Positions 17,564-26,469 are shown, counted from the first letter of the stretch. The stretch is 64,000 bases of DNA from Naasia sp. SYSU D00057 (GCF_017916505.1 NZ_JAFMSZ010000001.1:62001-126000); one strand, 5' to 3'. Numbers and translations are program-made. Notes: generated by a model not told the origin, from the letters alone.

Positions 17564-18973
17564 ATGAGCTTCACGCGACGGACCTTCCTCGCCGGTGCCG
17601 CCTCCGGCCTCTCGGTGCTGGTCCTCGCCGCATGCACCCCGGAGGCGCCCTCCCCGTCGCCGACCGGCGTGCCCTCCCCGAGCCCGTCCCCGACGGGTGG
17701 CGTGCCGGCTCCCGCCGCGGTGGTCCGGAGCTCCTGGAGCACGGACCAGTTCGCGCGCGGAGCCGCGAGCTTCGTGGCGGTCGGCTCGTCGCCCGAGCAG
17801 CGCGCGGTGCTGCGGACCCCGGTCGGGGAGCGCGTCTTCTTCGCGGGCGAGGCGACCGCCGAGGAAGAGCCCGGCACCGTCCCGGGCGCCCTCGACTCCG
17901 GCGTCCGCGTCGCCGGCGAGGTGCAGGCCGTCACCGCCGGGTCGGAGCGCATCGCCGTCATCGGCGCGGGTGCCGCCGGCGCGACAGCGGCCCGTCGCCT
18001 CGCTGAGTACGGCCACACCGTCACCCTCATCGAGGCCCGGGACCGGGTGGGCGGGCGGATCGACACGCGCCGCTCCGACGACTGGCCCGTGCCCGTCGAA
18101 CTCGGCGCGGCCTGGGTCCGCGGGGCGCGCGCCGAGAGCCTCGCCGCCCGCCTGCAGCTGCTCGATATCGAGACGGCCGAGCTGCCCGGCGAACCCCGCC
18201 TCCTCACGGCCGACGGCGCCGAGGCGGGCGCCGGGGACGACGGCGAGCGCGCGGTGCGGGATGCGCTCGGCTGGGCCGCCGGCCGGCCCGAGGACGTGTC
18301 GCTGTCCGTCGCGCTCGCGAGCTCCGGAGCGGGCGAGCTCAGCGAGGACGGCGCCCCGTCGCCGGCGGACCGCCTCGCCGCGTACCTGCGCGACCGGGTC
18401 GCCCTGCCCTACGGGGCGTCCGCCGACGCGCTCTCCTCCTGGTACGCCGACGTCGACACTTCGGCGACGAGCGGCCAGCTGGTGCTCGGGGGTCTCGACC
18501 GCGTGGTCGAGGACCTCGTCGACGGCCTCGACGTGTGGCTGTCGACGCCGGTCACCTCGATCAGCTACAGCGACGCCGGGGTCAGCCTCCGGCTTTCGAC
18601 CGGCGAGGCGGTGAGCGTCGACCGTGTGGTCGTCACCGTCCCCCTCGGCGTGCTGAAGGATCAGGGCCTCACCTTCGACCCGGCGCTGCCCTTCGCGCAG
18701 AGGGCGGCGATCGCGGATCTCGGATTCGGCGACTCCGACGTCGTGTGGCTCCGGTTCGACGATGCGTTCTGGGGAACCGACGCCGTCGTCTGGACGGTCC
18801 TCGGGGGCGACCTGCCGATCGCCGACTGGGTCAACCTCGAACCGCTGACGGGGGAGCCGATCCTCGTCGGCCTGGTCGGCGCCGAGGCGGCCACCGCCCT
18901 CGCCGACCTCGACGAGACCGACTTCAGCGCCGCGCTGTCCCGGAGTCTCGAGCCCTTCGCGGCGGCCGGCTGA
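17564..18973 (+). CDS. Circularly permuted flavin amine oxidase-like lipoprotein
   Basis: 469 residues. RRTFLAGAASGLSVLVLAAC is a Tat-like signal with a lipobox (Cys 24), followed by a Pro/Ser linker. In ordinary flavin amine oxidases the GxGxxG motif is N-terminal and the FAD-contacting W..D....G, RVFFAGEAT and GAxxSGxRAA segments are C-terminal. Here the latter come first (residues about 56-120, FFAGEAT at 92-98) and IAVIGAGAAGATAARRL follows at about 130, with EARDRVGGRID. The protein then runs through the substrate domain and stops exactly where the missing piece would begin. All parts are present, so the fold is probably complete. Substrate unknown; exported. The 3' end overlaps the convergent gene by 50 bp. 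Confidence 0.82.
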   Translation: MSFTRRTFLAGAASGLSVLVLAACTPEAPSPSPTGVPSPSPSPTGGVPAPAAVVRSSWSTDQFARGAASFVAVGSSPEQRAVLRTPVGERVFFAGEATAEEEPGTVPGALDSGVRVAGEVQAVTAGSERIAVIGAGAAGATAARRLAEYGHTVTLIEARDRVGGRIDTRRSDDWPVPVELGAAWVRGARAESLAARLQLLDIETAELPGEPRLLTADGAEAGAGDDGERAVRDALGWAAGRPEDVSLSVALASSGAGELSEDGAPSPADRLAAYLRDRVALPYGASADALSSWYADVDTSATSGQLVLGGLDRVVEDLVDGLDVWLSTPVTSISYSDAGVSLRLSTGEAVSVDRVVVTVPLGVLKDQGLTFDPALPFAQRAAIADLGFGDSDVVWLRFDDAFWGTDAVVWTVLGGDLPIADWVNLEPLTGEPILVGLVGAEAATALADLDETDFSAALSRSLEPFAAAG

Positions 18974-19664
18974 GCAGGAGCAGCAGCAGCCGGTGCGCGA
19001 GCGTCGGCCCGTGGTCGATCGGATGCCGCAGCTCCTGCTCGACCAGCGGGGCGGTTCGCGTGGCGGCGATCAGCCCGGCGCCGATGAGCGCGAAGAGCGC
19101 GAGCGCCCCGGCCGAGTAGAGCAGGAACGATGCCGGGTAGCCGGCCTGCGCGGGGTCGAGGAAGAAGTACGGGTACCAGCCGACGATCCGGCCGCGGACG
19201 ATCGTGAGGATCCCCCAGACGATCGGATAGCCCACGATGAGGGCGAGCGTCCGCCACCGCACCCGCTGCCGCCCCGGGGACACGAGCCAGTCGATCAGGG
19301 TGAAGGTCGGCAGGAAGAAGTGCAGCACCTGGTCGGACCAGGGCACGTCGAGCCGGTAGCCGAGCGCCGGCGCCTGGCTCGCGAGGACGCCGAACACGAC
19401 CCCGGCGACGATCACGAAGCAGGTGACCGAGCAGCGGAGCGCCGAGAAGCGCGGGGTCTCCTCCCGTCCGCGCAGGGCGAGGACGCCCGCGGCGACATTG
19501 ACGGCGACGAGCGCGATGTTGCTCTGCATGGTCAGGTAGCCGAAGAAGTCGGTGGAGACGAAGCTGCGGAAGCCGAGCCCGTAGACGAAGCGGGCGATGA
19601 GTGCGATGACGCCGGCGGCCGCCGCGAGGAGGCGCGCCAGCCCGACAACGGTGCGCCACGCCAT
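18924..19664 (-). CDS. Pr6Pr-family integral membrane protein
   Basis: 246 residues with about six membrane helices: VVGLARLLAAAAGVIALIA, then GYLTMQSNIALVAVNVAAGV, SVTCFVIVAGVVFGVLA, LPTFTLIDWL, TLALIVGYPIVWGILTIVRG and a C-terminal one. The QSN and FFLP...DW signatures with the RG....YPYFFLD loop match the Pr6Pr family of Micrococcales, whose role is unknown. ATG 19664 begins the first helix. The last 50 bp overlap the amine oxidase gene on the other strand, leaving an Arg-rich cytosolic tail. Confidence 0.72.
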   Translation of the reverse strand: MAWRTVVGLARLLAAAAGVIALIARFVYGLGFRSFVSTDFFGYLTMQSNIALVAVNVAAGVLALRGREETPRFSALRCSVTCFVIVAGVVFGVLASQAPALGYRLDVPWSDQVLHFFLPTFTLIDWLVSPGRQRVRWRTLALIVGYPIVWGILTIVRGRIVGWYPYFFLDPAQAGYPASFLLYSAGALALFALIGAGLIAATRTAPLVEQELRHPIDHGPTLAHRLLLLLLSRPPRRARDSGTARR

Positions 19665-19767
19665 GATCCCCCGACGATACCGGGCGACCGGGGAGCGCAG
19701 CCGAGGGGCGAGGTGCTGCGCCCCAGCGTTGGCGTGTCGGCGCGGGCCGTCGTACGCTTCTCGTCAT

Positions 19768-19783
19768 TCGAACATACTTTCGA
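19768..19783 (+). promoter_or_regulatory. LexA-type SOS box
   Basis: TCGAACATACTTTCGA fits the actinobacterial LexA box TCGAAC-N4-GTTCGA with one mismatch. It lies 12 bp before the ATG at 19796, just ahead of GGAGG, and overlaps a possible -10 (CATACT), so bound LexA would block transcription. Confidence 0.75.
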
Positions 19784-19795
19784 ACGGAGGAACCG

Positions 19796-20059
19796 ATGAG
19801 CGTGCTCACCGTGCCGGCCGAGGTCGCCGTCTGGCTCGTGAACGGGATGCCCGCCCGGCTCGTGTGGGACGGCGTCCGCTACCGGGTCACCGACACCCCG
19901 ACGCCGCTCACCGAGGACGAATGGTGCCCCGCCCTCACGCACGCCGCCCGCCGCATCGTCGGCTGGCGGCTCCAGGGCACGACCGCCGGCGGCCAGTCGC
20001 TGATGTTCGACCTCGTCGAGGGCGACCGCGGCTGGAGCGTCGTGCGGGTCTACGACTGA
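19796..20059 (+). CDS. Small SOS-controlled protein, DUF6504-like
   Basis: 87 residues, ATG with GGAGG six bases upstream. The pattern VWLVNGMPARLVWDGVRYRV in the N-terminal half and GWRLQGTT...FDLV...WSVVRVYD at the end resembles the small DUF6504 proteins encoded with imuB/dnaE2 in the actinobacterial mutasome. The similarity is by eye and could be wrong. No imuA, imuB or dnaE2 lies nearby, so here it stands alone under a LexA box. A role in DNA damage tolerance is the working idea. Confidence 0.65.
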   Translation: MSVLTVPAEVAVWLVNGMPARLVWDGVRYRVTDTPTPLTEDEWCPALTHAARRIVGWRLQGTTAGGQSLMFDLVEGDRGWSVVRVYD

Positions 20060-20082
20060 GCGGTCCTCTCGGCTTCGGCGAT

Positions 20083-20088
20083 TACTGT
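20083..20088 (+). promoter_or_regulatory. -10 of leaderless CopD-CtaG gene
   Basis: TACTGT followed by six bases and then GTG 20095, so the transcript probably starts at the start codon. Confidence 0.45.
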
Positions 20089-20094
20089 GGAGGG

Positions 20095-22128
20095 GTGACC
20101 ACAGCGGAGGCCCTCCGCCTGGAGCGGGACGCCCCGCCCCGGGAGTCCGCCGTCCTCCCCGTCCTCCTCGCCGCCACCGTCCCGGTCGCCCTGGTCGCGC
20201 TGTTCGCGGGCCTCGCCGTGACGGGCGCGCTGAACGCGCAGCTGCTCGTCGACCCGGGTGTCCTCGTGACCCGCGGGCTCCCGATCGCCCGGCTGCTGGC
20301 GGACGGCTCCGCCTCGCTCGCCATCGGCCTGCTCACGCTCGCGACCTTCGCGCTGCCCGGGCAGCGGGAGGTGAAGGGCCTCGTCAGCTTCAGCCAGTGG
20401 ACCGCGACCCGCTGGGCCGCCGTCGCCGCTGGGGTGTGGACCGCGGCGCAGGTCGCCGTCCTGCTCCTCGCCGCCGCCGACGTGCTCGGCACCCCGGTCG
20501 GCAGTGACCTCTTCCGCTCGCAGATCGGCTACTTCGCGACGGGCATCGAGCTCGGCCAGCAGCTCGCGCTCTCGGCGCTGCTCGCCGCGGCGGTGCTCGT
20601 CGTCAGCCTGCTCGCCCGCCGGATCGCCTGGGTCGCCGTCGCGAACGCCGCCGCCGTCGCCGCCCTGCTGCCGCTGTCGCTGTCCGGCCACGCCGCGGGC
20701 GCCGACGAGCACGGCAACGCCGTGAGCAGCATGGCGATCCACCTGATCGCGGTCACCGCCTGGGCGGGCGGACTCGTCGGGCTGGTCCTGCTGCGCCGCC
20801 GGATCGGCGACGCCCTCGGGACTGTGGCCGCGCGCTACTCGATCCTCGCCGGCTGGGCGTTCTTCGCGGTCGCCGCGTCCGGGCTCGTCAACGCGTGGCT
20901 GCGCCTCGGGTCGCCCGCCGACCTGGTCGCCACCGGCTATGGGCTCCTCGTCACGGCGAAGGCCGTCCTCCTGGTCGCCCTCGGCGTCGCCGGGATCCTG
21001 CACCGACGGCGCCTGCTGCCGCGCCTCGCTGCCGACGCCGGCGACCGCGCCGCCTTCCTGCGCCTCGCGGTCGGCGAGGTCGTGGGAATGGCGGTCGCCA
21101 TGGGCCTCTCGGTCGCGCTGTCGCGCTCGGCGCCGCCGGTGTCGCAGGATCCGGACGCGTCGACGGACGCCTTCCTCGGCCTCGTCGGCTACCCCGAGCC
21201 GCCGCCGGTGTCCTTCCCGCGGATGCTCACCGAGTGGCACCTCGACGTCGCGTTCCTGGGTCTCGCCGGCATCCTGCTCGGCACGTACCTCGTCGGCGTC
21301 GCCCGCCTGCGCAGGCGCGGCGACGCGTGGCCCCTGCGCCGCACCATCCCCTGGGTCCTCGGCTGCCTGGGGCTCGTCTACGTGACGAACGGCGGACCCG
21401 GCGTCTACGGGCCCGCGTCCTTCAGCACGCACATGCTGCAGCACATGGGGCTCATGATGTTCGTGCCGCCGCTGCTCGTGCTCGGCGCGCCCATCCTGCT
21501 CGCGATGCGGGCGCTCCCCGTACGCCGCGACGGCAGCCGCGGCATCCGCGAGTGGCTGCTCGTGCTCGTGCACTCCCGGGTGGCGCGCGTCTTCTCGAAC
21601 CCGGTGATCGCCGGGCTGATCTTCGCCGGCAGCCTCGTCGTCTTCTACTACACCGACTGGTTCCCGTTCTCCCTGTCCGAGCACCAGGGCCACGTGCTGA
21701 TGGTGCTGCACTTCCTGCTCGGCGGGTATCTCTTCTACTGGGTGCTCATCGGCGAGGACCCGGGCCCGCAGAGGCCGAGCCCGCCCGTCCGCCTTCTCGT
21801 GCTGCTCGCCACGCTCACGTTCCACGCCTTCTTCGGCCTGGCCCTCATGTCGCAGGAGGAGATCCTCGCCCTCGACTGGTGGCACGCGCTCGGCTACACC
21901 GACGACGCGGCCCTGCTCGCCGACCAGCGAGCGGGCGGCGGCCTGGCCTGGGGCGCCGGCGAGGTGCCGACGGTGCTGGTCGCGCTCGTCGTGGTGCGCC
22001 AGTGGATCCGCTCGGATGCGCGCGCCGCGAAGCGCTCGGACCGGGCGGCGGAGCGCGACGGCGACGCGGAGCTGAACGCCTACAACGCCCGCCTGGCCGC
22101 CCTTGCGGAGCGCGACTCCCGCCGCTGA
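20095..22128 (+). CDS. CopD-CtaG fusion: copper-transport and cytochrome oxidase assembly membrane protein
   Basis: 677 residues, mostly membrane helices. The first half (to about 340) is CopD-like, with several helices and the HAAGADEHGNAVSSMAIHLIAVTAWAG-type His-rich segment near residues 200-225. The second half (about 370-640) is a caa3_CtaG domain with TEWHLDVAFLG and STHMLQHMGLMMFVPPLLVLG; conserved His in TEWH, THMLQHM and HQGHV probably handle copper. The family delivers copper to heme-copper oxidase or to periplasmic proteins. GTG 20095 is preceded by TACTGT at leaderless spacing. Its terminator zone holds palindromic repeat B. Confidence 0.85.
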   Translation: MTTAEALRLERDAPPRESAVLPVLLAATVPVALVALFAGLAVTGALNAQLLVDPGVLVTRGLPIARLLADGSASLAIGLLTLATFALPGQREVKGLVSFSQWTATRWAAVAAGVWTAAQVAVLLLAAADVLGTPVGSDLFRSQIGYFATGIELGQQLALSALLAAAVLVVSLLARRIAWVAVANAAAVAALLPLSLSGHAAGADEHGNAVSSMAIHLIAVTAWAGGLVGLVLLRRRIGDALGTVAARYSILAGWAFFAVAASGLVNAWLRLGSPADLVATGYGLLVTAKAVLLVALGVAGILHRRRLLPRLAADAGDRAAFLRLAVGEVVGMAVAMGLSVALSRSAPPVSQDPDASTDAFLGLVGYPEPPPVSFPRMLTEWHLDVAFLGLAGILLGTYLVGVARLRRRGDAWPLRRTIPWVLGCLGLVYVTNGGPGVYGPASFSTHMLQHMGLMMFVPPLLVLGAPILLAMRALPVRRDGSRGIREWLLVLVHSRVARVFSNPVIAGLIFAGSLVVFYYTDWFPFSLSEHQGHVLMVLHFLLGGYLFYWVLIGEDPGPQRPSPPVRLLVLLATLTFHAFFGLALMSQEEILALDWWHALGYTDDAALLADQRAGGGLAWGAGEVPTVLVALVVVRQWIRSDARAAKRSDRAAERDGDAELNAYNARLAALAERDSRR

Positions 22129-22137
22129 CGCACCCCG

Positions 22138-22196
22138 CAGCACCGAGCGCACCCCGTGCACAGGGCGCGCTCGGTGTTTCAGGGCGCGCTCGGCGG
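22138..22196. repeat. Palindromic intergenic repeat, copy B
   Basis: CACCGAGCGCACCCC faces GGGCGCGCTCGGTG across a GTGCACA centre, followed by the outer right-hand block GGGCGCGCTCGGCGG. It lies between the stops of the convergent copD-ctaG and prpC genes. The outer left block is degenerate. Confidence 0.75.
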
Positions 22197-22208
22197 AACG
22201 GCGGCACC

Positions 22209-23333
22209 TCACACGTGCCGCTCGTCCTCCCCGACGTACGCGGACAGCGGCCGGATGAGGGCGTTGGCCGCGAGCTGCTCCATGATGTGCGCCGTCCACC
22301 CGGTGACGCGGGAGGCGACGAAGAGGGGAGTGAGGGTCGCGGTGTCGAAGCCGAGGAGCGCGTAGGCGGGCCCGGACGGGTAGTCGAGGTTCGGCAGGAT
22401 GCCTTTTCGCTCGGTCATGGCGTCCTCGAGCGCGCGGTACAGCTCGAGCACGTCGGGCCGGTCGTAGTGCACGGCGAGGCGCTCGAGCGCCGCCCGCATG
22501 GTCGGCACCCGCGAGTCGCCGCGCTTGTACACGCGGTGGCCGAAGCCCATGATCTTCCGCTTGTTCGCGAGCGCGTCGTCGAGCCAGCGCACCGCGCGCT
22601 CCGGCGATCCGTCGCCGAGGCCGATCTCCTCGAACGTGTGCAGCACGGCCTCGTTCGCGCCGCCGTGCAGCGGCCCCTTGAGCGCCCCGACCGCCCCGGT
22701 CACCGCCGAGTAGAGGTCGGAGAGGGTCGACGTGATGACGCGCGCCGTGAAGGTGGAGGCGTTGAACGAGTGCTCCGCGTAGAGCACCATCGACACCCGG
22801 AACGCGTCGACGGCGACCGGATCCGGCGTCTCGCCGAAGGCCATCCAGAGGAAGTTCGCCGAGTAGTCGAGCCCCGGATCCGGCTCGATCGGGTCGAGTC
22901 CGTGGCGGCGGCGCTGGTCCCAGGCGATCACGGCGGGCAGCTTCGCCCACAGCCGCTCCGCCTTGGCGAGGTTCGCCTCGGGCGACGCGTCGTCGGTCGT
23001 CGGATCGAGGGCGCCCATCACGCTGACGGCGGTGCGCACGACGTCCATCGGATGCGCGGTCGTCGGCAGGGCATCCACGACCGCCCGGATCTCCGGCTCG
23101 AGCGCGCGGGAGGCCCGCTCCCGAGCCACCAGGCCCGCGAGCTCCTCCTCGGTGGGCAGCTCGCCGTGCCAGAGCAGCCAGGCGACCTCCTCGAAGCTCT
23201 TCGACGCCGCCAGCTCCTGCACCGGGTAGCCGCGGTAGAGGAGGGAGTTCGTCTCCGGGTTCACCTTCGAGACGGCGGTGACGTCGACCGTCACCCCGGC
23301 GAGGCCCTTCCGGATCTCCGGCTCGTCGCTCAT
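22209..23333 (-). CDS. prpC: 2-methylcitrate synthase (citrate synthase family)
   Basis: Condenses propionyl-CoA with oxaloacetate, first step of the methylcitrate cycle. 374 residues with the catalytic His in GPLHGGANEAVL (near residue 223), His in KIMGFGHRVYK (near 263), and Asp in the C-terminal part. The short type I-like N-terminus MSDEPEIRKGLAGV and the gene order prpD-prpB-prpC decide for methylcitrate rather than citrate synthase. ATG 23333 has AAGGAG seven bases before it. Last gene of the prp operon. Confidence 0.88.
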   Translation of the reverse strand: MSDEPEIRKGLAGVTVDVTAVSKVNPETNSLLYRGYPVQELAASKSFEEVAWLLWHGELPTEEELAGLVARERASRALEPEIRAVVDALPTTAHPMDVVRTAVSVMGALDPTTDDASPEANLAKAERLWAKLPAVIAWDQRRRHGLDPIEPDPGLDYSANFLWMAFGETPDPVAVDAFRVSMVLYAEHSFNASTFTARVITSTLSDLYSAVTGAVGALKGPLHGGANEAVLHTFEEIGLGDGSPERAVRWLDDALANKRKIMGFGHRVYKRGDSRVPTMRAALERLAVHYDRPDVLELYRALEDAMTERKGILPNLDYPSGPAYALLGFDTATLTPLFVASRVTGWTAHIMEQLAANALIRPLSAYVGEDERHV

Positions 23334-23353
23334 GTTCGCTCCTTCGCGAGTGG

Positions 23354-24265
23354 TCAGGACTGGCGGTTGCCCTCGAGGCTGAAGTTGAAGACGCCGTCGT
23401 CGAAGCGGTTGTAGCCGGCGTAGTCGAGCAGGTCGTAGAGCTCGGCGCGCGTCTGCATCCCGCCGACGACGCCCGCGAGGGTGCCCTCCGACCGGAGCAC
23501 GTCGAGCCCGCGCTCCGCCGCCCCCATCGCGAGGCGGAGCAGCGACACGGGGTAGATGGCGATCGAGACGCCGGCGTCCTCGAGCTGGTCGCGAGTGAAC
23601 AGGTCGCTCTTGCCGAACTCCGTCATATTGGCGAGGATCGGCACTCGCGCGGCCTCGCGCATCGCCTCGTACTCCCCGAGATCGAGCATCGCCTCGGGGA
23701 AGATGGCGTCCGCGCCGGCGTCGACGAGCTCCCGGGCCCGATCGAGCGCGGCCGGCAGGCCCTCGAGGGCGCGGATGTCGGTGCGGGCCATGATGAGCAG
23801 GTTCGGGTCGCGGCGGCCCTCGACGGCCGCGCGGATGCGCTGCACCGCGGTGGCCGTGTCGACGACCTGCTTGCCGTCGAGGTGGCCGCAGCGCTTCGGG
23901 TTGACCTGGTCCTCGATGTGCAGGCCGGCGACGCCGGCGTCCTCGAGGATCTGGACGGTGCGAGCGACGTTCATCGGCTCGCCGAAGCCCGTGTCGGCGT
24001 CGACGAGGGCGGGCAGCTCGGTCATCCGCGCGATCTGGCCGGCGCGCGTGGCCACCTCGCTGAGCGTGGTGAGGCCGATGTCGGGCAGGCCGAGGTCGGC
24101 GGAGATGACCGCTCCGGAGATGTAGACGCCGTCGAAGCCCTTGCGCTCGATGAGCCGGGCGGAGAGGGGGTTGAAGGCCCCGGGCAGCTGCAGCAGCTCG
24201 CCCGAGGAGAGGCGGCGCCGGAGCTCGGCACGCTTCTCGGCGGCGGGGACGGGGGAGTGCAGCAT
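23354..24265 (-). CDS. prpB: Methylisocitrate lyase
   Basis: Splits 2-methylisocitrate into pyruvate and succinate. 303 residues of the isocitrate lyase/PEP mutase superfamily: VYISGAVISADLGLPD, the metal-site LVDADTGFGEP, the active-site loop with Cys in QVNPKRCGHLDGK (near residue 122), and IMARTD. ATG 24265 shares its A with the prpD stop (TGATG). Length and loop fit PrpB; an oxaloacetate hydrolase is much less likely in this operon. Confidence 0.9.
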   Translation of the reverse strand: MLHSPVPAAEKRAELRRRLSSGELLQLPGAFNPLSARLIERKGFDGVYISGAVISADLGLPDIGLTTLSEVATRAGQIARMTELPALVDADTGFGEPMNVARTVQILEDAGVAGLHIEDQVNPKRCGHLDGKQVVDTATAVQRIRAAVEGRRDPNLLIMARTDIRALEGLPAALDRARELVDAGADAIFPEAMLDLGEYEAMREAARVPILANMTEFGKSDLFTRDQLEDAGVSIAIYPVSLLRLAMGAAERGLDVLRSEGTLAGVVGGMQTRAELYDLLDYAGYNRFDDGVFNFSLEGNRQS

Positions 24266-25788
24266 CAGAAGAGCCCCTTCGGCAGCGGAACGGAGTCGAG
24301 CAGGCCGGGCCGAGCGGTGATCGTGAGCCCGCCGAGCTCGGGGGCGGACAGCTCGGGCAGCCGCTGCGCGGCGTCGAGGAACCGCTCGATCTCGGCCGGC
24401 TCGAGCACGTCCTCGGCGAGCGTGCGGAACTTGGCGACGTACTGCTCGCGGCCGAACGGCCGGGCACCGAGCGGGTGCGCGTCCGCCACCGCGATCTCCT
24501 CGGAGAGGACCGTGCGGTCGGTGAGGGTGACCACGACGCGTCCGCCGAACGCCTTCTCCGCCGGATCCTCCGAGTGGTAGCGGCGCGTCCACTCGGGATC
24601 CTCCGCGGTGCGCACCTTCCGCCACAGCGCGACGGTGTCGGGACGCCCCGCCCGCTCGGGCGCGTAGCTGTCAACGTGGTGCCAGGCGCCGTCCTGCAGC
24701 GCGACGGTGAAGATGTACGGGATCGAGTGGTCGAGCGTCTCGCGGCTCGCGGTCGGGTCGTACTTCTGCGGGTCGTTCGCCCCGGAGCCGATGACGTTGT
24801 GCGTGTGGTGGGACGTGGCGATGAGGATCGACTCCACGCGGGCCGGATCCGCGGCCTCCGGATGCTCGCGGTGCAGGCGGCGGGCGAGGTCGATGAGTGC
24901 CTGCGCCTGGTACTCGGCGGAGTGCTCCTTCGTGTAGCTGTCGAGGATCGCCCGCTTCGCCTCGCCGCGCTCCGGCAGCGGCACCTCGTAGGAGGCCTCC
25001 GGCCCGTCGAGCAGCCAGGCGATGACGCCGTCCTCGCCCTCGTAGATCGGGGTGGGGCTCGTCTCGCCGCGCATGGCGCGGTCGACCGCCTCCACCGCCA
25101 TCTTCCCGGCGAACGCGGGAGCGTGCGCCTTCCAGGTGGAGATCTCGCCCTTGCGCGACTGCCGCGTCGCCGTCGTCGTGTGCAGCGCCTGGTTCACGGC
25201 CTGGAAGATCACCGGCACGTCGAGGCCGAGCAGCGTGCCGATCCCGGCCGCGGCGGAGGGGCCGAGGTGGGCGACGTGGTCAATCTTGTGCCGGTGCAGG
25301 CTGATCGCCCGCACCAGGTCCATCTGGATCTCGTACCCGGTCGCGATGCCGCGCACGAGGGCCGCGCCGTCCGCGCCCGCGTGCTGCGCCACCGCGACGA
25401 TCGGCGGGATGTTGTCGCCGGGGTGCGAGTACTCGGCCGCGAGGAAGGTGTCGTGGAAGTCGAGCTCGCGGACGGCGACGCCGTTCGCCCAGGCCGCCCA
25501 CTCCGGCGAGACGCGGCGCTGCTGCTCCTCGCCGAACACGGTGGCGCCCGGGCCGCCCGCGCTCGGCGGATGCGCCAGCGCCTGCGACCGGGCCGACACC
25601 ACCGGCCGCCGCGTCAGCGACGCCGCCGCGACCGCCGCGTTGTCGATCACCCGGTTGACGATCATGTCGGCGACCTCCGGCTCGACCGCCACCGGATCCG
25701 CCGCCACCTCGGCGATGCGCCAGGCGAGCTGATCCTCGCGGGGGAGCAGCTCCTCGCTGCGGGACACGCGGACGGGGAGGGATCGCAC
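24265..25788 (-). CDS. prpD: MmgE/PrpD 2-methylcitrate dehydratase
   Basis: Dehydrates 2-methylcitrate; iron-sulfur-free PrpD type. 507 residues with [20 protein letters not shown] (near residue 122), [18 protein letters not shown] and [20 protein letters not shown]. The GTG at 25788 has no good ribosome site, and a GTG at 25767 is an alternative. First gene of prpD-prpB-prpC. I see no PrpR-type regulator next to it. The cycle detoxifies and uses propionyl-CoA from odd-chain fatty acids. Confidence 0.88.
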   Translation of the reverse strand: MRSLPVRVSRSEELLPREDQLAWRIAEVAADPVAVEPEVADMIVNRVIDNAAVAAASLTRRPVVSARSQALAHPPSAGGPGATVFGEEQQRRVSPEWAAWANGVAVRELDFHDTFLAAEYSHPGDNIPPIVAVAQHAGADGAALVRGIATGYEIQMDLVRAISLHRHKIDHVAHLGPSAAAGIGTLLGLDVPVIFQAVNQALHTTTATRQSRKGEISTWKAHAPAFAGKMAVEAVDRAMRGETSPTPIYEGEDGVIAWLLDGPEASYEVPLPERGEAKRAILDSYTKEHSAEYQAQALIDLARRLHREHPEAADPARVESILIATSHHTHNVIGSGANDPQKYDPTASRETLDHSIPYIFTVALQDGAWHHVDSYAPERAGRPDTVALWRKVRTAEDPEWTRRYHSEDPAEKAFGGRVVVTLTDRTVLSEEIAVADAHPLGARPFGREQYVAKFRTLAEDVLEPAEIERFLDAAQRLPELSAPELGGLTITARPGLLDSVPLPKGLF

Positions 25789-25958
25789 GGTGCCATTCTT
25801 GCGCGGCTGTGTTCATCTGCGCGCCGCCGCTTCTGCGGCGCGCGTCGTGGGCAGTCCGGCCCGGTCGACGCGACGACCGGGCCTCCCGACCCAGCAGACG
25901 TCGCGGCAGCGAGATGTCGCGCCGGACCCGCCACCGGTCGCCGGCGCGCCCGCGGTCG

Positions 25959-25974
25959 TTGCACCCCGATTGCA
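25959..25974 (+). promoter_or_regulatory. TTGCA-N6-TTGCA direct repeat, site 1
   Basis: TTGCACCCCGATTGCA: two TTGCA units 11 bp apart (25959 and 25970). The second unit ends 39 nt before the first base of the -10 (26013). The same arrangement, with the same distance, occurs at 34883 and 36685. It looks like an activator site on one face of the helix. Confidence 0.7.
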
Positions 25975-26012
25975 TCCCTCCGGGGCGGCCTCCGTGCCGG
26001 TTCCGCCCTGCC

Positions 26013-26018
26013 TACCGT
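26013..26018 (+). promoter_or_regulatory. -10 of leaderless gene at 26025
   Basis: TACCGT, then six bases, then ATG 26025. No -35 hexamer is recognisable, as expected for an activator-dependent promoter. Confidence 0.5.
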
Positions 26019-26024
26019 TGCCGC

Positions 26025-26417
26025 ATGACGATGACCTCCGCCAGCGGGAGCCTCTGCGACGAGGCCTCCGCGCTGCTCACCCGGCTCGGCCTGCCGATGC
26101 TGTTCCTCGACGCCGGCTCGGTGACGGTGGGCGGAAGCTTCGCCCAGGGCTGGATGCGCACGCGTCTCCTCACCGCCGACCTCCAGCTGTCGGCCCAGCA
26201 CGAGGAGCAGGATCTCCTCCGCCTGGCGGGCCGGCTGCTCGCGCTCCCGCTGGTGCGCTCGCTCACCTTCTCCCGCACCGCGTCGTCGCACCCGTGGGCC
26301 GACGACGACCCGCGAGCTCTCGCCTGCGCCCGCATCCTCTCCGGCGGCGAGACCTGGACGCTCGAGCTCTCGATCTGGCCGCCCCCGCCCGAGGGCGCCG
26401 GATTGCAGGACGGTTAA
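26025..26417 (+). CDS. Hypothetical 130-aa protein under the TTGCA motif
   Basis: Unrecognised. The product begins MTMTSASGSLCDEAS, has a LTRLGLPMLFLDAGSVTVGG segment and ends Pro-rich; it appears soluble. ATG 26025 is placed six bases after the TACCGT hexamer, typical of leaderless transcripts. It stands just upstream of the first AfsR-like regulator (52 bp) and shares the TTGCA site architecture with the HtrA-like protease and the lipoprotein further right. It may therefore be an output or accessory of that regulatory system. Confidence 0.6.
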   Translation: MTMTSASGSLCDEASALLTRLGLPMLFLDAGSVTVGGSFAQGWMRTRLLTADLQLSAQHEEQDLLRLAGRLLALPLVRSLTFSRTASSHPWADDDPRALACARILSGGETWTLELSIWPPPPEGAGLQDG

Positions 26418-26457
26418 AGGCGGCCCCGATCGGCGGGGGCCTCGCGCGCACGCTTCG

Positions 26458-26463
26458 TACTCT
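26458..26463 (+). promoter_or_regulatory. -10 of leaderless AfsR-like gene 1
   Basis: TACTCT, six bases, ATG 26470. A degenerate repeat TTGCA-N6-TTAAA (26403-26418) ends 40 nt before it, close to the 39 nt of the three full sites; this may be a weak autoregulatory copy or chance. Confidence 0.45.
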
Positions 26464-26469
26464 TGCCGA

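Noticed and set aside
22209-23333. Housekeeping citrate synthase
   Set aside because: The short N-terminus and its place in prpD-prpB-prpC indicate methylcitrate synthase.
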